DNA from: Variovorax sp. CAN15
GTDB lineage: Bacteria > Pseudomonadota > Gammaproteobacteria > Burkholderiales > Burkholderiaceae_C
DNA: 50,653 nt
Assembly (NCBI RefSeq): GCF_030462475.1
Contig: NZ_JASMRZ010000010.1
Coordinates: 21,447 to 72,099, forward strand
Reading direction: 5' to 3'
Shown here: positions 1-7,669 of the stretch, piece by piece
Numbering within the stretch: position 1 is the stretch's first letter
Layout of the letters: each line of letters starts with the position of its first letter
The notes under the pieces: generated by a model
The model's input: the letters and a program-made list of their open reading frames with translations, nothing else
The model's database searches: none
Told to the model about the DNA's origin: nothing
Made by a program: the position numbers and the translations under genes

Positions 1-630
1 GCTCAGCACGATGGCAGCCCCCACCATCAGCACCACCTGCCCGCTGACGGTGAAGCCGTCGCTCAGCGTGAACACGGCGCTGGTCAGCGGCGTGGTGCGC
101 GAGCCCTCGGGCCCGAAGAACAGCAGGCCCAGGCCAGACAACAGGAAGTGCAGTGCGAGCGACACGATCAGCAGCACCAGCACGGAGGCATCGGCGATCG
201 GCTGGAACACCACCCGAGCCAGCAGCGGCGCGATGGGCACCACCAGCAGCACCGCCACTGCTATGTGCACCGCCACCGGCACGCCGGGCCGCGCCGCGAG
301 CCATGCCAGCACGCACGGAATGGCAGGCAGCACGCCCCACATCAGCACCGCCTTGGGAATGCGCGCGGCCTCGCCGCGGCGCAGCAGGCTGCCGACCTCT
401 GTGGCCAAGGCCAATGCGGCCAGCACCGCGACCATGCCGATGGTCGGCGGCACACGGCCGGTTTCGAAGGCCGCGAGCGACAGCGCCGCGAAGGCCGCGA
501 TGTCGCCGAACGGCACGAAAACCACCCGCGTGACGGAGAAGATCAGCACCAGCCCGAGCCCGGCCAGCAGGTAGACGGCACCGTTGGCCAGCCCGTCGGT
601 GAGAAGGATGAGCGCCACGTCCCATGTCAT
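1..630 (-). CDS. Branched-chain amino acid-type ABC transporter permease, LivH family (3' end outside window)
   Basis: Reading the minus strand from the ATG at 630 gives an open frame of 210 codons that leaves the window at base 1 without a stop. The translation begins MTWDVALILLTDGLANGAVY, followed by several long hydrophobic segments and the typical LivH N-terminal pattern (GAVYLLAGLGLVLIFSVTRV). LivH permeases form the membrane channel of HAAT-type importers with LivM, LivG and LivF, presumably encoded beyond the left edge. The gene lies 34 bp after a LivK-type binding protein and is the last visible gene of the iad-type operon, so uptake of auxin or a related aromatic acid is a plausible role. 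Family assignment is firm; substrate is inferred. Confidence 0.85.
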   Translation of the reverse strand, partial: MTWDVALILLTDGLANGAVYLLAGLGLVLIFSVTRVVFVPFGDIAAFAALSLAAFETGRVPPTIGMVAVLAALALATEVGSLLRRGEAARIPKAVLMWGVLPAIPCVLAWLAARPGVPVAVHIAVAVLLVVPIAPLLARVVFQPIADASVLVLLIVSLALHFLLSGLGLLFFGPEGSRTTPLTSAVFTLSDGFTVSGQVVLMVGAAIVLS

Positions 631-664
631 CGCGCGGCCCTCCGGTAAAGCAGAGGCGAGCGGT

Positions 665-1828
665 TCAAGGTGCGAGCTTCCATTGGCCGTTGTCGAGCTT
701 GACGATCACGCGGGCGCGTTCGTCCACGCCGTAGAGACTGCCGGGCGTGAAGGTGTACACGCCGTGCGTGCCCACCACTTCCTTCGTGCTGAAGATGGCG
801 TCGCGCAGCGCCACGCGGAACTCGGGCGTGCCCGGTTCGGCCTTCTTCATCGCGCGCGACGCGGCATCGGCGAACACCAGCCAGCCGTCGAAGGAATAGG
901 CCGAGAAGGCGTCGCTGGTCGGCGCGTTGTTGACTTTCTGGAAGACGGCGCGGAAGTCGGTCGCGATCTTCTTGGTCGGGTAGTTGTCGGGCAGCTGCTC
1001 GGCCACGATCACCGGGCCGGTGGGCATCAGCGCGTTCTGGCCGGCCGCGCCGACCACGCGCACGAAGTCAGGGTTGATGAGGCCGTGCTGGCCGTACACA
1101 CCACCCTTGTAGCCACGCTCCTGCAGCGCGAGGAAGGGCAGCGCGCCCGGCGTGCCGGCGCCGCCGGTCATCACCGCATCGGGACGCAGTGCCACGATCT
1201 TCAGCACCTGGCCCGTCACCGAGGCGTCGGCACGTGCATAGCGCTCGTTGCTCACCACCTTGATGCCGGCGGCGGGCGCGGCCTTCATCAGCGCCTCGTA
1301 CACCAGGTCGCCCCAGGCGTCGGAGAAGCCGATGTAGCCCACGGTCTTCACGTTGTTGCGCTTCATGCGCTCGACCACCGCATCGATCATCAGTTGCGTG
1401 GGCTGCGCCACGGTCATCACCCAGGGGTTCTCTTTCGGGTCGAGCAGGATGGGCGTAAGGCCGATCATCGGCGTCTTCGCTTCCTTGCCCACCTGCGCCA
1501 TCGCGATGGCCGCAGGCACGCCCGAGGTGCCCATGAGCACGTCGACCTTTTCTTCCTCGATCAGCTTGCGCGCGTTGCGCCCGGCCGTGGTCGGGTCGGA
1601 GCCGTCGTCGAGCACGACGAGCTGGATCTTGCGGCCGTTCACCTCCGGCTTGTAGGCCAGCGCGGCCTGCATGCCCTTGGCGTAGGGCACGCCCAGCGAG
1701 GAGTTCGGCCCCGACAGCGACACGCTCAGTCCGACCTTCAGGTCGGCCGCGAATGCGCTGGCAACGCCACAGGCGGTCAGCGCGGCGGCGAGGGCGCCGC
1801 GCGTCAATGTCTGCATCAGGCTCTTCAT
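665..1828 (-). CDS. ABC transporter periplasmic substrate-binding protein (LivK/PBP1 family), copy 1
   Basis: The 387-residue product has a Sec signal peptide (about residues 1-27, ending ASAFA before ADLKVGLSVS) and the periplasmic binding fold type I features of branched-chain amino acid binding proteins (GPNSSLGVPYAKGMQAAL, DDGSDPTTAGRNARKLIEEE). It would bind a ligand in the periplasm and deliver it to the LivHM-type permease, whose first gene follows 34 bp downstream. Two paralogues lie upstream in the same operon at 3696 and 4882. In this family ligands are often aromatic acids rather than amino acids; an indole-acid ligand is inferred from context only. Confidence 0.9.
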   Translation of the reverse strand: MKSLMQTLTRGALAAALTACGVASAFAADLKVGLSVSLSGPNSSLGVPYAKGMQAALAYKPEVNGRKIQLVVLDDGSDPTTAGRNARKLIEEEKVDVLMGTSGVPAAIAMAQVGKEAKTPMIGLTPILLDPKENPWVMTVAQPTQLMIDAVVERMKRNNVKTVGYIGFSDAWGDLVYEALMKAAPAAGIKVVSNERYARADASVTGQVLKIVALRPDAVMTGGAGTPGALPFLALQERGYKGGVYGQHGLINPDFVRVVGAAGQNALMPTGPVIVAEQLPDNYPTKKIATDFRAVFQKVNNAPTSDAFSAYSFDGWLVFADAASRAMKKAEPGTPEFRVALRDAIFSTKEVVGTHGVYTFTPGSLYGVDERARVIVKLDNGQWKLAP

Positions 1829-1880
1829 GTCGTAGCTCCGGTGAGGATGGTTGGAATGGACAACGGGTAACTCGGATGGA

Positions 1881-2345
1881 TCAGATGAACAACTGGATCG
1901 CCGGCAACGCGCGCGTGGCGTTGAGCAGGTCGATGCGCTTCTCGCGGATGCGCCAGCCCTCAGGCGTGCGCAAGAGGTGGTGGCGGGCGGTGCCGCTCAG
2001 CAATATCTGGCCCTCGCCGCGCGCCTCGACGTAGAGGAAGGGCGTGCGCAGCCATGCGCCATCGCCCTCCTCGCGCTCGAGCCGGGATGGCTGCAGCACA
2101 TGCTGGCTGTGGCTGGCCGGATGCTGCGAATGCGCGCGCGGGTTCTTCAGGCGCTCCACCCGCAGCTGCAGCAGCAGCCGGTCTTCGTAGGCCAGCGAGT
2201 TGTGCGAGAACGGATCGGCCTGCGCCGCGCCGAGCAGTGGCACCCAGTAGTGGCCGTCCTCCGCGAAGAGGGCCAGCCAGTCGTCGAAACGCCGTTCGTC
2301 GAGCAGCGCCGCCTCGTGGGCGACGAAATCGCGCGGGTCCGTCAT
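1881..2345 (-). CDS. Aromatic ring-hydroxylating dioxygenase, beta (small) subunit, second pair
   Basis: The 154-residue protein begins MTDPRDFVAHEAALLDERRF and ends ALPAIQLFI, a complete cystatin/NTF2-fold beta subunit of a Rieske non-haem iron dioxygenase. Beta subunits are structural partners in an alpha3beta3 oxygenase. The ATG overlaps the TGA of the alpha gene (ATGA at 2342-2345), so the two are translationally coupled. It is paralogous to the beta subunit at 11814-12305 and has the same C-terminal LPA(I/V)QLFI ending. The pair lies between two binding-protein genes, suggesting a duplicated oxygenase with altered substrate range in the same catabolic operon. Confidence 0.9.
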   Translation of the reverse strand: MTDPRDFVAHEAALLDERRFDDWLALFAEDGHYWVPLLGAAQADPFSHNSLAYEDRLLLQLRVERLKNPRAHSQHPASHSQHVLQPSRLEREEGDGAWLRTPFLYVEARGEGQILLSGTARHHLLRTPEGWRIREKRIDLLNATRALPAIQLFI

Positions 2346-3667
2346 GCCGCGGCCTCCATGCCTGCCGCCATGGCCTTCGCCCATGCGCGGAACTGGTTGC
2401 GCATCAGAAGTTCGTTGGTCCCGTTGGTGGTGACCGTGGGCTGCTGCCTCTCGGCAGGATCGAAGTTGCGGTGCAGGCTCACCCATTCGTTGCCGCCCGC
2501 GCGCAGGCCCTGCTGGATGCTCTCGAACAGGTGCACGTCGTCGTGCGCGACCACCGACATCGGCGAGAACACCAGCCGGTTGTAGCTCATGGCCCGCTCG
2601 AAGAGCAGCACGGGCGCGCCTGCCGCGCGGAAGCTCCAGGCCTCGATCAGCGTGCGGTTGGCCGCCAGCGGGCGAATCACGCGAATGGCCTGCGGCGAGC
2701 CCTTGACCGACAGGCTCGGATAGAAGACCGAGTTCTGCGGCGAGCGCTGCAATATCTCTGCGGCACGCTCCTCGCCGTGCGCGGCGCGCATTGCGGCCTC
2801 GTACTCGGGCAGCTGCGCGTAGTTGGAGTGGATGCTGAAGTTCACCCCCAGTACGCTGTGCCCGTTGGCGAACACGCGCCCGCCCATCCTGTCGAAGAAC
2901 TCGTAGCCCGAGCCGAAGGGCAATATCTGCTCCATCGCCATCGGCTTGGGATCCGTGGGCGCATGGCCCTCCCACAGCGCCTCGGCCGCCTTGGTGGCCG
3001 ACTCGTGCGTGGACATCGGGTGCACCGTGTCGTTGATGTTCTCCAGGTACATCTTCCAGTTGCAGTGGACGATGTTGCGCAGCACGCCGCCGCCAACCGT
3101 GAGCTTTCCTTCGGGCGAGCGGTCGACCATGTTGTCGATGGCGCCCAGCACCTCGCCGAAATAGTCCTCGAACGAAGGCCCGGCGTCAGACAACCGCACG
3201 AACACGAAGTCGCGATACACCTTCACGTGCTTCACCGCTGAGAGCCCCTGCCCCGATTCACAGGCCTTGAGCTGCGTGCCTTCGTAGCCGTTCTTCAGCG
3301 GCAGCCCGAGCGGCGCGCCGTCGAGCTTGTAGGTCCATGCGTGGTACGGGCAGCGGAAGAAGCGGCCGGCGTTGCCGCACTCGTCTGTCACCAGCTGCGT
3401 GCCCTTGTGGGCACAGCGGTTGTAGAGCACCTGCACATCGCCATCGGGCTGGCGCACCATGAGCAGCGGCCGCCCCGCAATCTCCTGCGTCACGAAGTCG
3501 CCGGCCTCGGGCACCTGGCTCGCGTGGCCGAGGAAGACCCAGGTGCCGGCGAACAGGTGCTCCTGCTCCAGCGCGAAAAGCTCCTCGCTGAGGTACAGGT
3601 CGCGGTGCACCCGGTCGTCCTGCACCAGCGCCGCGACGAGATCGGGGCGGTTGCGGTAGGTTGTCAT
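2342..3667 (-). CDS. Rieske aromatic ring-hydroxylating dioxygenase, alpha subunit, second pair
   Basis: Starting at the ATG at 3667 (MTTYRNRPD) the product has 441 residues. The Rieske [2Fe-2S] ligands are C85, H87, C106 and H109. The mononuclear iron motif is D213-x2-H216-x4-H221, followed later by an Asp-rich HDDVH segment where the third iron ligand is expected. Length and motif spacing match full-length oxygenase alpha subunits. It aligns without gaps through residue 221 with the alpha subunit at 12305-13618. No reductase gene accompanies this pair, so it probably draws electrons from the reductase at 13639 or from elsewhere. Substrate unknown; an indole or oxindole acid is likely from context. 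An upstream in-frame ATG at 3706 was not used because homology starts at 3667. Confidence 0.92.
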   Translation of the reverse strand: MTTYRNRPDLVAALVQDDRVHRDLYLSEELFALEQEHLFAGTWVFLGHASQVPEAGDFVTQEIAGRPLLMVRQPDGDVQVLYNRCAHKGTQLVTDECGNAGRFFRCPYHAWTYKLDGAPLGLPLKNGYEGTQLKACESGQGLSAVKHVKVYRDFVFVRLSDAGPSFEDYFGEVLGAIDNMVDRSPEGKLTVGGGVLRNIVHCNWKMYLENINDTVHPMSTHESATKAAEALWEGHAPTDPKPMAMEQILPFGSGYEFFDRMGGRVFANGHSVLGVNFSIHSNYAQLPEYEAAMRAAHGEERAAEILQRSPQNSVFYPSLSVKGSPQAIRVIRPLAANRTLIEAWSFRAAGAPVLLFERAMSYNRLVFSPMSVVAHDDVHLFESIQQGLRAGGNEWVSLHRNFDPAERQQPTVTTNGTNELLMRNQFRAWAKAMAAGMEAAA

Positions 3668-3695
3668 GGCAATGTGCTCGGTGGCGTGGCCGGGT

Positions 3696-4838
3696 CTACG
3701 GCACAAGCTTCCACTGGCCTTTTGTCATCTGCACGATGACCACGCCGCGCTGGTCGGAACCGTAGCGGTCGTCAGGCTTGAAGTTGTAGATGCCATGCGT
3801 GCCCACCAGCTCCTTGGTGTTCACGATGGCGTCGCGCAGCGCCGTGCGGTAGGCCGGCGTGCCCGGTTCGCCCTTGGTACGCGAGGCCGCGTCGGCCAGC
3901 AGCAGGTAGGCGTCGTAGGTGTACGACGAGAAGGCATCGGTCGGCACCGCGCCGTTGAGCTTCTGGTAGGCGTTGCGAAAGCCCATCGACACCTTCTTGA
4001 TCGGGTTCGTGTCCGGCAGCTGGTCGGCCACCAGCACCGGGCCGCTGGGCACCTGCAGCCCCTCGATGGAAGCGCCGCCCACGCGCACGAAGTCGGCGTT
4101 GATGAGGCCGTGCGTACCGTAGATCCTGCCCTTGTAGCCGCGCTCGGCCAGCGCGATGTAGGGCAGCGCGCCGGGCGTGCCCGAGTTGCCCGCGAACACC
4201 GCGTCGGGCCGCGCCGCGACGATCTTCAGCACCTGCCCGGCCACCGACGAATCGCTGCGCGCATAGCGCTCGTTCGCCACCACCTTGATGCCGGCGGCAT
4301 CGGCGCTCTTCATCAGCGAGTCGTACGCCAGGTCGCCCAGCGCGTCCGAAAAACCGATGAAGGCCACCGTCTTCACGCCCGACTTCTTCATGCGGTCGAC
4401 CACGCCCGCCACCATGAGCGGGAAGGGCTGCGACACCGTCACCGTCCACGCACCCTCGGGGCCGGGAATGGTCACGGGCGTGGGCGAGATCAGCGGCGTG
4501 TTGAGCTCGCGCGCCACCGAGGCGATGGCCATCGCGCCCGGCACGCCCGAGGTGCCGATGAGCACATCGACTTTGTCCTCGGTCACCAGCTTGCGCGCGT
4601 TGCGCCCTGCCGTGGTGGGGTCGGAGGCATCGTCGAGCACGATGAGCTGCACCTTGCGCCCGGCGATCTCGGGGCGCTCTGCGATGGCGGCGCGGATGCC
4701 CTTCTCGTAGGGCACGCCCAGCGCGGCCACCGGGCCCGAGAGCGAGCTGATGAAACCGATCTTCAGGTCGGCGGCCATGGCCTGCGCGGCGGCCACGGCG
4801 ACCGCCGTCGCGGCGAGGATGCGGCTGATCTTTTTCAT
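3696..4838 (-). CDS. ABC transporter periplasmic substrate-binding protein (LivK/PBP1 family), copy 2
   Basis: The product has 380 residues from the ATG at 4838. A signal peptide (MKKISRILAATAVAVAAAQA followed by MA) precedes the mature start ADLKIGFISSLSGPVAALG. The fold and conserved blocks (DDASDPTTAGRNARKLVTED) are those of branched-chain amino acid-type binding proteins. It lies between the second Rieske alpha gene (28 bp downstream) and binding-protein copy 3 (43 bp upstream). An in-frame ATG eight codons upstream (4862) is possible but would put charged residues ahead of the signal peptide. Ligand unknown; aromatic acid import is inferred from the operon. Confidence 0.9.
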   Translation of the reverse strand: MKKISRILAATAVAVAAAQAMAADLKIGFISSLSGPVAALGVPYEKGIRAAIAERPEIAGRKVQLIVLDDASDPTTAGRNARKLVTEDKVDVLIGTSGVPGAMAIASVARELNTPLISPTPVTIPGPEGAWTVTVSQPFPLMVAGVVDRMKKSGVKTVAFIGFSDALGDLAYDSLMKSADAAGIKVVANERYARSDSSVAGQVLKIVAARPDAVFAGNSGTPGALPYIALAERGYKGRIYGTHGLINADFVRVGGASIEGLQVPSGPVLVADQLPDTNPIKKVSMGFRNAYQKLNGAVPTDAFSSYTYDAYLLLADAASRTKGEPGTPAYRTALRDAIVNTKELVGTHGIYNFKPDDRYGSDQRGVVIVQMTKGQWKLVP

Positions 4839-4881
4839 GGGGGCTTTCACTTCAACGGTCATGACGGTGATGTCGAAAATC

Positions 4882-6051
4882 TCAGGGAACCAGCTTCCAC
4901 TGGCCCTTCTCCAGCTTCACGACCACGCGCGAGCGGTCGTCCGAGCCGTAGCGGTCGGTCGGCTTGAAGTTGTAGACGCTGTGCGTACCCACCAGCTCCT
5001 TGGTGCTCACGATGGCATCGCGCAGCGCGAGGCGGAACTGAGGCGTGCCGGGTTCGGCCTTGCTCGCCAGCGCGCGCTGGGCCGCATCGAGGTAGATCAG
5101 CCAGGCATCGAAGCTGTAGGCCGAGAAGGTGTCGGTGGGCGGCACGCCGTTGGCCTTCTGGTAGGCAGCGCGGAAGTCCATCGCGATCTTCTTCATCGGA
5201 TTGCTGTCAGGCAACTGCTCGGCCACCACCACAGGACCGGTGGGCGCCAGCAGGCCTTCGACCGAAGCGCCGCCGACGCGGATGAAGTCGGGGTTGATCA
5301 GCGAGTGCATGCCGTAGATCTTTCCCTTGTAGCCGCGCTCGGCCAGCGCCAGGTAGGGCAGCGCGCCGGGCGTGCCCGATGCGCCGGTGATCACCGCGTC
5401 GGGCCGCAGCGCCACGATCTTCAGCACCTGGCCGGCCACCGACGAATCGCTGCGCGCGTAGCGCTCGTTGCTCACCACCTTGATGCCGGCGGCGGGCGCC
5501 GACTTCATCAGCGCGTCGTACACCAGGTCGCCCCAGGCGTCGGAGTAGCCGATGTAGGCCACCGTCTTCACGCCGGCCTGCTTCATCTTCTCGACCATCG
5601 CGCCCATCATCAGCGGTGCGGGCTGCGGCAGCGTCACCATCCATGCACCCTCCTCGCCGGCCAGGTCGGCATTGGCGATGGAGATCAGCGGCGTCTTCGT
5701 CTCGCGCGCCACGCCGGCGATGGCCAGCGAACCCGGCGCACCGGCTGTGCCGATGATGACGTCGACCTTGTCCTCCTCGATCAGCTTGCGCGCGTTGCGC
5801 GCCGCCGTGGATGGGTCGGACGCGTCGTCCAGCGCGATCACCTGCACCTTGCGGCCGCCCACCTCCGACTTGTACGCCTGCGCCGCCTTCATGCCCTTGT
5901 CGTAGGGAATGCCCAGCGAGGACACCGGCCCCGACAGCGAAGTGATGAAGCCGACCTTGAGATCGGCGGCCCACGCGCCCGCGGCGCCAGTGAGCGCGCC
6001 GAGGCCGGCGGCGATGGCCGCGAATGTGCGAATTCGGTTCAATACTTTCAT
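4882..6051 (-). CDS. ABC transporter periplasmic substrate-binding protein (LivK/PBP1 family), copy 3
   Basis: The start is the ATG at 6051 (MKVLNRIRTFAAIAAGLGAL), preceded by a GGAG ribosome-binding site; it gives 389 residues with a signal peptide ending AGAWA before ADLKVGFITSLSG. The frame is open further upstream to 6186, but that extension lacks family similarity. It is closely similar to copies 1 and 2 (for example DDASDPSTAARNARKLIEED and the QPAPLM loop, where the others have QPTQLM or QPFPLM). The differing loops suggest the three proteins have diverged in ligand preference while possibly sharing one permease. Confidence 0.9.
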   Translation of the reverse strand: MKVLNRIRTFAAIAAGLGALTGAAGAWAADLKVGFITSLSGPVSSLGIPYDKGMKAAQAYKSEVGGRKVQVIALDDASDPSTAARNARKLIEEDKVDVIIGTAGAPGSLAIAGVARETKTPLISIANADLAGEEGAWMVTLPQPAPLMMGAMVEKMKQAGVKTVAYIGYSDAWGDLVYDALMKSAPAAGIKVVSNERYARSDSSVAGQVLKIVALRPDAVITGASGTPGALPYLALAERGYKGKIYGMHSLINPDFIRVGGASVEGLLAPTGPVVVAEQLPDSNPMKKIAMDFRAAYQKANGVPPTDTFSAYSFDAWLIYLDAAQRALASKAEPGTPQFRLALRDAIVSTKELVGTHSVYNFKPTDRYGSDDRSRVVVKLEKGQWKLVP

Positions 6052-6109
6052 GGCGGTGCTCCAGAGGTGGTTTTTTGAGGGACGAGAAAGCAGGAAGAAA
6101 AGAAGAGGT

Positions 6110-6844
6110 TCAGAGGGCCAGGCTGCCGACGCTGGTGCCGCCGCACACGTACAGCACCTGGCCGGTGACGAAGCTGTTGTCCGCATCGGCGAAGAAACGC
6201 ACGGCGCGTGCCACGTCGGCCGATTCGCCCAGCCGCTTCACGGGCACCGAGGCGGCGAGCGCGCGTTCCTTGTCGCTGCCGGCTTCGACCACGTCGTAGA
6301 ACATGTCGGTGCGGATGGGGCCCGGCGCCACCACGTTCACCGTGATGCCGTCGGCCGCCAGCTCCAGCGCCCAGGTCCGTGCCATGCCCAGCATGCCGGC
6401 CTTGGTCGCCGAATAGCTGGTGCGCGTGGCCAGGCCCAGCGCGGCGCGCGACGAAAGCAGCACCACGCGACCGAAGCGCTGCGCACGCATCGCGGGCAAT
6501 GCACCTTGCACGAGCTGGATCGCACAGCCCAGGTGCAGGTCGACCAGCGCGTCGAGGTCGTCGAGCTTCACCTCGGGCAGCAGTGCGGCGCGGATCACGC
6601 CCGCGTTGTGGACGATGGTGGTCGGCGAGAAGCGCCCGACCAGTTCGCGCACCGCCTCGCCCGTGGCGGCGCGGTCGCTCAGGTCGACCTCAATGCTGTG
6701 CAGCTTCGGATGGTCGATCTCCGCCTTGCGGCGCGCGAGCGACACCACCTCGTAGCCCTGCGCGAGCAGGTCTTCGCAGATGGCCTTGCCGATGCCGGCG
6801 CTGCCGCCTGTGACGGCCGCGACCTTGGGTGCGGTGCCGCTCAT
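6110..6844 (-). CDS. Short-chain dehydrogenase/reductase (SDR), classical type
   Basis: The 244-residue protein starts at the ATG at 6844, which overlaps the stop of the cyclase-family gene (ATGA). The NAD(P) motif TGGSAGIG is at residues 12-19, the structural NAG at 80-82, the catalytic Ser at about 131, and the YSATK signature gives Y144 and K148. It is therefore a complete, probably active classical SDR, unlike the SDR domain of the fusion protein at 7670. In the operon it could interconvert a hydroxy and keto oxindole intermediate such as dioxindole and isatin, but no residue identifies the substrate. Some similar sequences are annotated 3-oxoacyl-ACP reductase. Confidence 0.9.
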   Translation of the reverse strand: MSGTAPKVAAVTGGSAGIGKAICEDLLAQGYEVVSLARRKAEIDHPKLHSIEVDLSDRAATGEAVRELVGRFSPTTIVHNAGVIRAALLPEVKLDDLDALVDLHLGCAIQLVQGALPAMRAQRFGRVVLLSSRAALGLATRTSYSATKAGMLGMARTWALELAADGITVNVVAPGPIRTDMFYDVVEAGSDKERALAASVPVKRLGESADVARAVRFFADADNSFVTGQVLYVCGGTSVGSLAL

Positions 6845-7653
6845 GCTGCTGCTCCCACCAGCGCCAGCACGCGCAGCGGACTGCCGCTGCCCTTCTCGAT
6901 CTTCAGCGGCGGGCAGATCAGCACCGCGCCCGAAGGTGGCAGCAGGTCGAGGTTGCCGAGGCACTGCAGGCCGTAGCGGCCCGCGCCGTGCATGTAGTAG
7001 TGGCAGGGGTACGGCGGGCGCAGGTGGTAGCCCTGCCCGGCATCGGTGCCGATGGCCTCCGAACCGAAGCCCAGCACGTCGCGCTGCTCCACCAGGAAGC
7101 GCACGGCCGCGGTGCTCGGGCCGGGCGTGTGCTGGCCGGTCTCGTCGAAGTTCTGGTAGGCCTCCGGGTCGGTGCGCTTGGACCAGTCAGTGCGCATCAG
7201 CACCCAGGCGCCCTTCGGGATGCGGCCGTGCGCAGCCTCGTAGGCTTCGATGTCTTCGAGCGTCAGCAGGTAGTCGGGGTCGTCCTTCACCTGCGGCGAG
7301 CAGTCGATCACGCAGGCCGGCGCCACGAAGTGCTGCACGGGGATGGTGTCCACCGAGTTGTTCGGCAGGTCGCGGCCCGAGATCCAATGGATCGGTGCGT
7401 CGAAGTGGGTGCCCGTGTGCTCGCCGCAGGAAAAGTTGTTCCAGTACCAGCCCGGGCCGCGCTCGTCGTACTTCGACACTTCCTCGATACGGAAGGGCCA
7501 GCACTGGCCCATCTCGGGCGGCAGCGCGATCTGCGGGAACTCGGGCGTCAGCGTCTGCGTGAGGTCGATCACGCGGATGCGGCCGCTGGCCATCGCGGTC
7601 ACCAGGCCGCCGAGGATTTCGGCGGTGGACATCAGTTCGGTTGTCGTGGTCAT
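6841..7653 (-). CDS. Cyclase-family metal-dependent hydrolase, candidate isatin hydrolase
   Basis: The start at 7653 (MTTTTELMSTAEIL) has an AGGAG site 8 bases upstream and yields 270 residues. The metal-binding signature HTGTHFDAPIH is at residues 79-89, matching the HxGTHxDxPxH motif of the cyclase family (kynurenine formamidase and isatin hydrolase). These enzymes use Mn or Zn to hydrolyse amide bonds in fused or acylated anilines. In an auxin operon whose predicted route passes through isatin, ring opening of isatin to isatinate is the most economical role. Formamidase or another cyclic-amide hydrolase remains possible. The gene is coupled to the SDR downstream by a 4-bp overlap. Confidence 0.88.
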   Translation of the reverse strand: MTTTTELMSTAEILGGLVTAMASGRIRVIDLTQTLTPEFPQIALPPEMGQCWPFRIEEVSKYDERGPGWYWNNFSCGEHTGTHFDAPIHWISGRDLPNNSVDTIPVQHFVAPACVIDCSPQVKDDPDYLLTLEDIEAYEAAHGRIPKGAWVLMRTDWSKRTDPEAYQNFDETGQHTPGPSTAAVRFLVEQRDVLGFGSEAIGTDAGQGYHLRPPYPCHYYMHGAGRYGLQCLGNLDLLPPSGAVLICPPLKIEKGSGSPLRVLALVGAAA

Positions 7654-7669
7654 TCGTGTGGCTCCTGTC

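Noticed and set aside
584..1870. Long plus-strand open frame (428 codons) over the first binding-protein gene
   Set aside because: Composition is His/Arg/Val-rich shadow sequence typical of the antisense frame of a GC-rich gene; the minus strand encodes a clear binding protein with a signal peptide. The same applies to plus-strand frames at 3666-4967 and 4750-6078.
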